A stretch of DNA of 9,886 nt from Tagaea sp. Its GTDB lineage: Bacteria; Pseudomonadota; Alphaproteobacteria; CACIAM-22H2. Position numbers and translations under genes: made by a program. Below the pieces are notes generated by a model. That model searched no databases and had not been told where the DNA came from. It worked only from the letters and a program-made list of their open reading frames with translations. This document shows, piece by piece, positions 1 to 5,579 of this stretch. The stretch lies in the NCBI GenBank assembly GCA_023653245.1, contig JAMNXK010000049.1:1-9886 (forward strand). Reading direction: 5' to 3'. The first letter of the stretch is position 1. Every line of letters starts with the position of its first letter.

Positions 1-133
1 GCACCGTCATGCGCAAGACCGCGCGGCCCGGCCCCACCTCGACGATTTCCATGCCCATGTGGCGCGACGCTTTGTCGGTCGCCCACATCGCTTCGGCCGA
101 ACGCCGCGCGACTTCGTCCTTGTCGGGGCTCAC
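1..133 (-). CDS. paaI: PaaI-type hydroxyphenylacetyl-CoA thioesterase, N-terminal 44 codons (cut by window edge)
   Basis: Reverse-strand translation from the GTG at 133-131 gives residues resembling the PaaI N terminus: an alternating helix ending in SAEAMWATDKASRHMGM (about 12-28) followed by EIVEVGPGRAVLRMTV. In this family (hotdog-fold thioesterases, cytosolic) the enzyme hydrolyses CoA thioesters of hydroxylated phenylacetate, a rescue step that frees CoA when ring-epoxide intermediates stall. The catalytic segment lies beyond the window. The start is supported by a GAGGG Shine-Dalgarno-like stretch just upstream and by a GTGA overlap with the paaH stop codon, which indicates translational coupling in a paaG-paaH-paaI operon. 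The short reading frame is not visible as a complete ORF because it runs off position 1. Identity rests on 44 residues plus context. Confidence 0.82.
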   Translation of the reverse strand, partial: MSPDKDEVARRSAEAMWATDKASRHMGMEIVEVGPGRAVLRMTV

Positions 134-1644
134 GTTTCCCTCGCGACCAGACGGCGCAGGCGCAAGGCGGCGCGATAGCGATCCTCGCCGTAGTGCCGCG
201 CCAGATTGTCGAGAATCGCCAGGATCGCGGGCAGGCCCGCGGCGCGGCCCCACGCGAACGGGCCCTTCGGGTAGTTGACGCCCTTGGTCATGGCGACGTC
301 CACGCCCTCGGCCGAAACCACGCCTTGCTGCACGGCTTCGAGCGCTTCGTTGACCAGCATGGCCAGCGTGCGCGCGACGATCAGCCCGGGCGCGTCGTCG
401 ATCAGCGAAACCTTCATGCCGCAAGCCTGGAAGAAGGCGGTGGCCAGGCTGGCGGCTTCTCCGCGCGCTTGGTCGGCGACGGCGATCGCCATGCGCGCGG
501 CGGTGGCGAAGTCCAGCGCCAGGTCGTGCAGCACGAGTTCGCGCTCGTTCGTGTCGTGGGCGCGCGCGGTCGCGGTGCGCCCGTCGGTGGCGCGCAGCGC
601 GATGCCGTCGAGCAAGATCGCGGTCCCGCGCCCGCCCGCCGGCCGGCGATGGACCGGCACGCCGCCCGCCTTGGCGCGCTCGGCCAGCGCGTCGAACATC
701 TCGCCTTCGCCCTCGAACACGATCTGCTTGGGCAAGGTGCTCGGAGGCTCGGTGGCGGGTTCGGGCTTCGCCGCACCCTTGGCGTAGTCGAAGAACCCGC
801 GGCCCGTTTTGCGGCCCAGCCGCCCGGCCGCCACCATCTCGGCCTGCAGCGCCGAGGGCGCGTAGCGCGGGTCCTTGAAGTACGCGTCGTAGACCGCGTT
901 GGTCACGGCGAAATTCACGTCGTGGCCGATCAGGTCCATGAGCTCGCACGGCCCCATGCGGAAGCCGCCGCATTCGCGCATGACCGCGTCGATCGTCGCG
1001 GGATCGGCCGCACGCTCGACGATCAGCCGCAACGCCTCGGCGTAGAACGGGCGCGCGCAGCGATTGACCACGAAACCGGGCGTCGAGGTGGCGTGCACCG
1101 GCGCCTTGCCCCAGGCGGCCATCGTGTCGAAGGCCGTATGCGCGGCTTCCGGATCGGTGCCGAGGCCCGAAACGATCTCGACCAGCTGCATCACCGGGGC
1201 GGGGTTGAAGAAATGGATGCCGACCAGGCGGCCGGGCACGCGCATCTCCTTGGCCATCGCCGAAATCGACAGCGAGGAGGTGTTGGTCCCCAGGATGCAC
1301 GTGTCGCCGACGACCGCTTCGAGTTCGGCGAGCAGCGCGCGTTTGACGCCCATATCCTCGACGATCGCCTCGACGATCAGGTCGCAAACTTCGAAATCGA
1401 CGTACGTATCGGCGGGCTCGAGGCGCGCGAGGATGCCGTCGGCTTTGTCCTGGGCCAGTTTGCCCTTGGCGACCAGGCCGTCGAGCGACTTGCCCAGCCC
1501 CGCGATCGCGGTATCGACGGCGCCGTGCCGCGCGTCGATGAGTTTCACGCGATGGCCGGCGGATGCGGCGACCTGGGCGATCCCGATGCCCATCGTGCCC
1601 GCGCCGACAATGCCCACCACCCGATCGCGCGCCAAAGCGGCCAT
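130..1644 (-). CDS. paaH: 3-hydroxyacyl-CoA dehydrogenase PaaH (3-hydroxyadipyl-CoA dehydrogenase)
   Basis: This 504-residue protein should oxidise 3-hydroxyadipyl-CoA to 3-oxoadipyl-CoA with NAD+, the late beta-oxidation-like step of aerobic phenylacetate degradation in the cytosol. Visible features are the Rossmann NAD site GAGTMG at 14-19, the acidic D37 that ends the second strand (adenosine ribose binding), the NTSS segment at 121-124, and the catalytic pair H144 (in IHFFNPAP) and E156. The first 3HCDH C-terminal domain follows at about 190-287. A second, degenerate copy lies at about 400-500 with PGLIVARTLAMLVNEA and GVNYPKGPFAW, the tandem arrangement typical of PaaH/FadB-like dehydrogenases. 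It is slightly longer than the roughly 475 residues of the E. coli enzyme because of an Ala/Pro-rich linker around 288-310. Its ATG abuts the paaG TAA, with GAGGG in the paaG tail as ribosome site, so it is co-translated with paaG. The wider 3-hydroxybutyryl-CoA dehydrogenase family is an alternative, but the neighbours favour PaaH. Confidence 0.93.
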   Translation of the reverse strand: MAALARDRVVGIVGAGTMGIGIAQVAASAGHRVKLIDARHGAVDTAIAGLGKSLDGLVAKGKLAQDKADGILARLEPADTYVDFEVCDLIVEAIVEDMGVKRALLAELEAVVGDTCILGTNTSSLSISAMAKEMRVPGRLVGIHFFNPAPVMQLVEIVSGLGTDPEAAHTAFDTMAAWGKAPVHATSTPGFVVNRCARPFYAEALRLIVERAADPATIDAVMRECGGFRMGPCELMDLIGHDVNFAVTNAVYDAYFKDPRYAPSALQAEMVAAGRLGRKTGRGFFDYAKGAAKPEPATEPPSTLPKQIVFEGEGEMFDALAERAKAGGVPVHRRPAGGRGTAILLDGIALRATDGRTATARAHDTNERELVLHDLALDFATAARMAIAVADQARGEAASLATAFFQACGMKVSLIDDAPGLIVARTLAMLVNEALEAVQQGVVSAEGVDVAMTKGVNYPKGPFAWGRAAGLPAILAILDNLARHYGEDRYRAALRLRRLVARET

Positions 1645-2421
1645 TTATCGTCCCTCGAATTTCGGCGCGCGCTTGGCGAAGAACGCAGCCACGCCTTCGC
1701 GATAATCGGACGAGGTGCCGAGCGCGCGTTGCGTGTCGCGCTCGAGATCGAGCTGCGCGTCGAGCGAGTTCGTGCCGGCCATGCCGATCGCGCGCTTGAT
1801 CGCGGCCAGCGCCTGGGTCGGCTGCGTGGCGAGATGCTTGGCGAGGGCCAGGCCTTCGTCCTTGACCTTGTCGTCGTCGACCACGGCCCAGATCAGGCCC
1901 CAGTCGAGCGCTTGCTGGGCCGTGATCTTGCCGCCGAGCATCGCCAAGCCCCGCGCGCGCGCCTCGCCCGCGAGCTTGGGCAGGAACCAGGTCGAGCCGC
2001 TATCCGGCGCCAGCCCGATCTTCACGAAAGCTTGCAGGAACGTGGCCGAGCGCGCGGCGATGACGATGTCGCAAGCCAGCGCCAACGACATGCCCGCCCC
2101 GGCGGCGACGCCGTTCACCGCGCAGACGACCGGCAGCGGCAAAGCGCGGATATCGCGGATCAGCGGGTTGTAGAGCGTATGCAGCGTCTCGCCCAAATCG
2201 GGCGGCGGGCCGTCTTTGCGCTGGCCGAGATCTTGGCCCGCGCAAAAGCCGCGCCCCTCGCCGGTCAGGAACACCGCGCGCGCGCGCTTCGCCGCCTCGG
2301 CCAAGGCGGCGCGCAGCTCGGCGTGCATCTCGGGCACGAAGGCGTTGAGTTTGTCCGGCCGGTTCAGCGTGACGCACGCGACGTCGTCGCTGAGTTCCAT
2401 CCGGATCGTCGTCGGCGCCAT
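1645..2421 (-). CDS. paaG: 1,2-epoxyphenylacetyl-CoA isomerase PaaG (enoyl-CoA hydratase/isomerase family)
   Basis: This 258-residue crotonase-fold enzyme should isomerise ring-1,2-epoxyphenylacetyl-CoA to the oxepin-CoA form and later shift a double bond in the ring-opened product. The oxyanion-hole segments are GFCAGQDL (58-65) and GVAAGAGM (104-111). The acidic residue D140 in LAPDSGSTW sits where PaaG has its catalytic aspartate. The C-terminal pattern DAQLDLERDTQRALGTSSDYREGVAAFFAKRAPKF is very PaaG-like. I chose the ATG at 2421 because an AGGA Shine-Dalgarno lies 8 nt upstream and the following residues (TIRMELSDDVACVTLNRP) align with the family start. The frame stays open to 2553, but that extension runs through the intergenic DNA and into the neighbouring methylase, has low-complexity composition and is not credible. 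It is the first gene of the leftward paa operon; the upstream neighbour is now a foreign gene 70 bp away. Confidence 0.95.
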   Translation of the reverse strand: MAPTTIRMELSDDVACVTLNRPDKLNAFVPEMHAELRAALAEAAKRARAVFLTGEGRGFCAGQDLGQRKDGPPPDLGETLHTLYNPLIRDIRALPLPVVCAVNGVAAGAGMSLALACDIVIAARSATFLQAFVKIGLAPDSGSTWFLPKLAGEARARGLAMLGGKITAQQALDWGLIWAVVDDDKVKDEGLALAKHLATQPTQALAAIKRAIGMAGTNSLDAQLDLERDTQRALGTSSDYREGVAAFFAKRAPKFEGR

Positions 2422-2491
2422 GGGGTTTCCTCGTTCGGGGCAGAGTGCCAAGCCCCCCGGGAACTGGCAACCCCATTCTTCGACCGAGCGG
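2422..2491 (-). promoter_or_regulatory. paaG leader / left island junction
   Basis: This 70-bp stretch between the methylase stop and the paaG start holds the paaG ribosome site (AGGAAACCCC before ATG). Upstream is a G/C-rich block with TGCCA (2446-2450) and TGGCA (2465-2469) facing each other 14 nt apart, then part of a larger palindrome. I see no T-tract that would end methylase transcription and no convincing -35/-10 pair. It is the only space left for a native paaGHI promoter. Confidence 0.5.
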
Positions 2492-2503
2492 TCAGCGAAT
2501 GGG
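2472..2503. repeat. 32-bp interrupted palindrome, candidate operator at the paa/island boundary
   Basis: Outer arms CCCATTC (2472-2478) and GAATGGG (2497-2503) are perfect inverted repeats. Inner arms GACCG (2482-2486) and CGGTC (2489-2493) flank an AG centre; only the three bases between the arms on each side mismatch. Allowing one more mismatch, the symmetry continues with CAA (2468-2470) and TTG (2505-2507). It straddles the methylase stop codon. Read leftward it is not followed by a T-run, so it is not a typical intrinsic terminator. Its position 51 bp or more upstream of paaG and its GACCG half-sites fit a dimeric repressor site such as a TetR-family PaaR operator; this last point is inference. 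Confidence 0.55.
2474..2481. repeat. Left copy of 8-bp direct repeat CATTCTTC flanking the island
   Basis: CATTCTTC lies 10 bp outside the cytosine methylase stop codon and recurs in the same orientation at 9636-9643, 11 bp outside the adenine methylase stop. It is compatible with a target duplication. A shared 8-mer between two junctions of about 150 bp has a chance probability of roughly one in three, so the support is weak. Confidence 0.3.
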
Positions 2504-3643
2504 CTTGGGGCCGGTGGAAAGCTTTGCAGTCTTTCTGACGTAGGCGCGAACACGGTTAAGGAACCATCTCGGAATTCGTAGCGAGCTCGCTTCTGCGCGG
2601 CTCAAGAAGCCAGAAGCGGCACGGAGCGACAACTCTGGCCAATTCTCCGGGGCATAGTCCTGGATGGAAATGCTCTTATGGCTGATCGGTCGGGTGGAAG
2701 AAGTAGCGCGATAACGAGCCGTTCCGACGCCCCATGCGGCGGATGGCCACGGTGATCCAGGGGCCAACTTTGCAAAACCCAGCTCTGCGAAGTCACCAGG
2801 TTGCATCAATCGCTTCCCCAGCCATTTCGCCACCGGCACCGACACTGCGTTACCGATCAAAGCAAGGCGACGGCGCGCGAACTCGGCGTTCGCGGCGCGC
2901 GTCCAGCCTTGTGGGAAACCTTGGAGCCGTTCCGCGGCTGCGATCGACGGAACGACGATTCGACCGTCGGTCAGAAGGAGTGCGGGCGTCGACGGAATAC
3001 CGAGGCCGGACCCAGCCTTGAGAGGCGGAATGGCGTCCCGGGTCAACCCGATGCCGCTCGACCCTTCCGTCCAATAGAATCCGGTCGGAAGCGACTCTTG
3101 CGGTTTGTGATGATCGAGTTGTCCGGCGTCGTCGGCGAACAGCACGCGGCGCGGATCGATCTCCGTCGAGGCGACGAAGAACACTCTTCTACGTCGTTGC
3201 GGAATTCCGAACCAATAGGTATCGACTACCCTGTACGCCCAGTTGTACCCCAATGCTTCGAAACCGCCGACGATGTGTTCCATCGCACGGCCCTTGTCGA
3301 GATGCAGCATGAAATAGACGTTCTCGACGAGGATCGTCGGCACACGCTTGCGCTTCAGCAGGCGGAAGACGTCATCGATCAGCGCCGACTGACTGCCGCG
3401 AATGCCGGCCTTGTTGCCGGCCATACTCAGATTCTGGCAGGGGAATCCCGCGGTCAGCAGGCGCGTTTCCGGCGGCAACCGGCGAACGGCCGTTATGTCT
3501 TCCCAGATCGGAGTTTCCGGAAAGCGTGCGCCAAGCACGGCACGGGCCGCAGGGTCGATGTCGCAAAAAGCGGCCGTTTCGAATCCGGCCTCACCGAGGC
3601 CACGTTCAAAGCCGCCGATTCCGGAAAAGAGACTGACAAGCAC
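2492..3643 (-). CDS. DNA cytosine-5 methyltransferase (Dcm-type)
   Basis: This 383-residue protein transfers a methyl group from S-adenosylmethionine to carbon 5 of cytosine in a DNA target; the target sequence cannot be read from the protein. The family motifs appear in order: I LFSGIGGFERGL (5-16), IV GFPCQNLS (66-73) with catalytic C69, VI ENV (107-109), VIII GIPQRRRRVFF (146-156), IX ERLQGFP (238-244) and X GNAVSVPVA (264-272). The variable target-recognition stretch between VIII and IX is short. A C-terminal tail (about 339-370, with GFLSRAEASSLRIP) recurs in this Dcm subfamily as I know it, so the gene looks complete. The last eight or so residues may be encoded by junction DNA, because the stop lies in the boundary palindrome. 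The start is GTG at 3643; no ATG is available, and the previous gene ends 21 nt upstream in the same frame, separated by one TGA. The ribosome site is weak, so coupling to the upstream gene is likely. Confidence 0.93.
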   Translation of the reverse strand: MLVSLFSGIGGFERGLGEAGFETAAFCDIDPAARAVLGARFPETPIWEDITAVRRLPPETRLLTAGFPCQNLSMAGNKAGIRGSQSALIDDVFRLLKRKRVPTILVENVYFMLHLDKGRAMEHIVGGFEALGYNWAYRVVDTYWFGIPQRRRRVFFVASTEIDPRRVLFADDAGQLDHHKPQESLPTGFYWTEGSSGIGLTRDAIPPLKAGSGLGIPSTPALLLTDGRIVVPSIAAAERLQGFPQGWTRAANAEFARRRLALIGNAVSVPVAKWLGKRLMQPGDFAELGFAKLAPGSPWPSAAWGVGTARYRATSSTRPISHKSISIQDYAPENWPELSLRAASGFLSRAEASSLRIPRWFLNRVRAYVRKTAKLSTGPKPIR

Positions 3644-3664
3644 GTCAGTCTTGTAGGGCGCGGC

Positions 3665-4420
3665 TCAGGAGAAATCCAGCGCCGGGCGCCATGCGGTCAT
3701 GAAGGTCACGGCGGAGATGTCTTTGGCGGCGCGGATGTCGGCTTCGAAAGCAATCGCGGTCTGGCGGAATCTGGCGAGTTGCTTCGCCCTCAGTGTATTC
3801 GATGCGTCGCGTTTGTCGTTTTGCATGCGTCGCCAATGGTCGCCGAAAAGCTCAGCGAATACGATGTCCAAGCAATCGGTCGGCATCGACCAAAGGATCG
3901 GAAATCGTGGAACATCGACGTCCTTATGATTTTTCGGATTCTTCTGTTGAAAATGGAAAAGCGCGCCCGGCCCGTGCGGCGCCTGAACGTCGAACCCAAA
4001 CTCCCAGAGCTTCTGAACGCCTTCGTCCTCATCTTTGTCCTTTGCCCCTAAGGACAAATCGAGAGAAGCGGCCACAAGCTCCGCCAAGCCTGGACCGGTG
4101 GACTTGAGCTTCATCCACCAGCAGAACCCCGCGCGAAGCTCGAACTTGGACTTTCCTTTCGTATGTGAGCCAGCGTTCCAAATCGTGTACAGAAGCGATT
4201 CGGGGGCACCGACCCTCCACTCGAAGGTCTTCGACTGGGCTTTACTTGCCCGTTCGAAGGCCATCTCGAGCTGGCTTGCCGTTTGATTCAGCTGTGCTTC
4301 AAATGGGGCGTCCACAAAGGAAGTGGCGATCGTACTGAACGCACGCATTTCGGCGACTAAATTGCTGCGGGAGACAGTAACGGAATTCTGGCCCGTTTTC
4401 TCGTTCTTTTTGCCGCCCAC
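3665..4420 (-). CDS. Unrecognised 251-residue island protein, possible effector/nuclease
   Basis: I do not recognise this family. It begins with a Lys/Asn/Ser-rich, probably disordered stretch (1-20), followed by a helical segment (about 21-65). A likely alpha/beta core at about 66-195 contains the aromatic-rich FCWWMKLK (99-106), an acidic patch KDKDEDEG (127-134), and the striking VPRFPILWSMPTDCLDIVFAELFGDHW (170-196, shown here as VPRFPILW, then PTDCLDIVFAELF). A basic helix (197-230) follows. No HNH, GIY-YIG, phospholipase-D-like or clear PD-(D/E)xK motif is visible. Start choice: GTG at 4420, one base after the upstream stop, with a GAGGG ribosome site 8 nt before it. It lies between the receiver protein and the cytosine methylase, where a restriction nuclease would be expected, so an effector or DNA-recognition role is a reasonable guess only. 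Confidence 0.72.
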   Translation of the reverse strand: MGGKKNEKTGQNSVTVSRSNLVAEMRAFSTIATSFVDAPFEAQLNQTASQLEMAFERASKAQSKTFEWRVGAPESLLYTIWNAGSHTKGKSKFELRAGFCWWMKLKSTGPGLAELVAASLDLSLGAKDKDEDEGVQKLWEFGFDVQAPHGPGALFHFQQKNPKNHKDVDVPRFPILWSMPTDCLDIVFAELFGDHWRRMQNDKRDASNTLRAKQLARFRQTAIAFEADIRAAKDISAVTFMTAWRPALDFS

Positions 4421-4421
4421 G

Positions 4422-5579
4422 TCACGCGCCCTCGGCTAGGCGGTCCAAATCCTCGGGGAGAACGCGCCCGCGCAGATCGGTGTCATTGCCAACGTCGTCG
4501 GCGCGAATCCATGCGGGCCGACTGGGATCTGGCCATCCTTCGGGCCTGAAGCGCACGCACTCTCCGGCGTCGGCGACGATCCCTGTGGTGACGCCGTCGG
4601 CGTCGTAGAGAAGCACGGGGTGTCCCGCATCGAGCGATTTGAGCGCTGTCCGGTCGAATAGCTTACGGCGATAGATTTCCACGGCTTCAGGATCCGATGG
4701 TCTTCCTTTCGTCCCTTGCCAAACCGCGTCGAGCGCGCCCGCGCGCCACCAGCGCGGCCCATCCAATTCGTGCAGAACGCCGCGATAGCGCGCCTTGTCA
4801 AGAAACCCAGCGTGCCTCTTCAGGAATCTGTCCAGCTCCTTCGGCAAGACGCCCAAGATCATCGCCAACTCGAATCGGTCGATCAGGAAACTCGGATAGG
4901 GAAGGATTCGATGGGCCATCCAATCCAAGAGAGCCACGTAGTCGCGCCGGTCTTGGACGTCTTCAATCGGGGGATCGAAAGCGCGAATATCGCGCCTCGC
5001 CGCTTCGAGAAATCCGTCGTTCTTGCCGAGGCCGAGCGCCTTCTCGATTTTGACAAGACCGTCCGAACTATTGCCCACAAAATCGCGCTTCAGGACAGCG
5101 ACGGCGGCGTTCAACGCAGCGAGCCCCTTGATAAATGCTTTTTGGTCTTCGCCACCCTTTTCGCCGACCAAGGTAACGCCGAGCTTCGCCGCGAGTACCG
5201 GCAGGCGATCCGAAAGTCCCTTGAAATAGTCCCTATGCTTGATCTCGCCGGACAGGATCGCGAAGACGGGCCTCGGCAGCCCGGCCGCCTGTTTCCGCTG
5301 CGAACGAATTACGCCGATCAATCCGGGGCCATCCTTGGGCGAAACAGCCGTCGATTGGCCGAAAACGCCCTTCTTTAGGTCGATATCGCAGACGAAGACG
5401 TCGCAAGATTCGACGCAGTGTTCGAACGCATCGATCAAATCACTCTTGGATGAGTCAAGAACTTGGATGTCTGGAAACGCCTTCTTCAACGCGTGTTCGG
5501 CCGCGCCGAGAGAGTCGTCGATATAGACGATCTTTATGGAGGGCGGCTTTCTTGCCGGAGGTTTCTTTATGGCGTTCAT
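4422..5579 (-). CDS. Receiver-domain (response-regulator-like) protein with unknown C-terminal domain
   Basis: Residues 14-150 form a CheY-like receiver: the acidic pair D21-D22 after IKIVYI, the phospho-acceptor candidate D65 in VFVCDIDL, the switch Ser S110 in VFAILSG, and K141 in LVGEK. All the usual phosphorylation residues are therefore present, though the normal Lys-Pro is replaced by Lys-Gly. An insertion (69-83) precedes the GPGLIGVIR helix. The remaining 235 residues match no output domain I recognise. They include a possible helix-turn-helix (FELAMILGVLPKELDRFLKRH, about 245-265), an RYRGVLHELDGPRWWRAG block, and a C-terminal beta-rich segment (VLLYDADGVTTGIV onward). ATG at 5579 overlaps the stop of the preceding kinase-like gene by 4 nt (ATGA), so the two are co-translated and very likely form a pair. 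The output could be DNA binding, protein binding or enzymatic. Confidence 0.85.
   Translation of the reverse strand: MNAIKKPPARKPPSIKIVYIDDSLGAAEHALKKAFPDIQVLDSSKSDLIDAFEHCVESCDVFVCDIDLKKGVFGQSTAVSPKDGPGLIGVIRSQRKQAAGLPRPVFAILSGEIKHRDYFKGLSDRLPVLAAKLGVTLVGEKGGEDQKAFIKGLAALNAAVAVLKRDFVGNSSDGLVKIEKALGLGKNDGFLEAARRDIRAFDPPIEDVQDRRDYVALLDWMAHRILPYPSFLIDRFELAMILGVLPKELDRFLKRHAGFLDKARYRGVLHELDGPRWWRAGALDAVWQGTKGRPSDPEAVEIYRRKLFDRTALKSLDAGHPVLLYDADGVTTGIVADAGECVRFRPEGWPDPSRPAWIRADDVGNDTDLRGRVLPEDLDRLAEGA

Noticed and set aside
2472..2503. Palindrome as an intrinsic terminator for the methylase operon
   Set aside because: No T-tract follows on the leftward strand, the arms are interrupted, and the stem would overlap the stop codon.
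193..2538. 781-codon open frame on the + strand opposite paaG/paaH
   Set aside because: It is antisense to two well-supported enzymes, has Arg/Ala/His-rich composition with no family resemblance, and is the expected by-product of high-GC codon bias.
2422..2553. N-terminal extension of PaaG by 44 codons
   Set aside because: It would overlap the methylase 3' end, has no family similarity, and the ATG at 2421 has a good ribosome site and matches known PaaG starts.
2801..4051. 416-codon open frame on the + strand opposite the cytosine methylase and the 251-aa gene
   Set aside because: It spans the antisense of two genes and their gap, with no recognisable motif; the reverse strand carries full methylase motifs.
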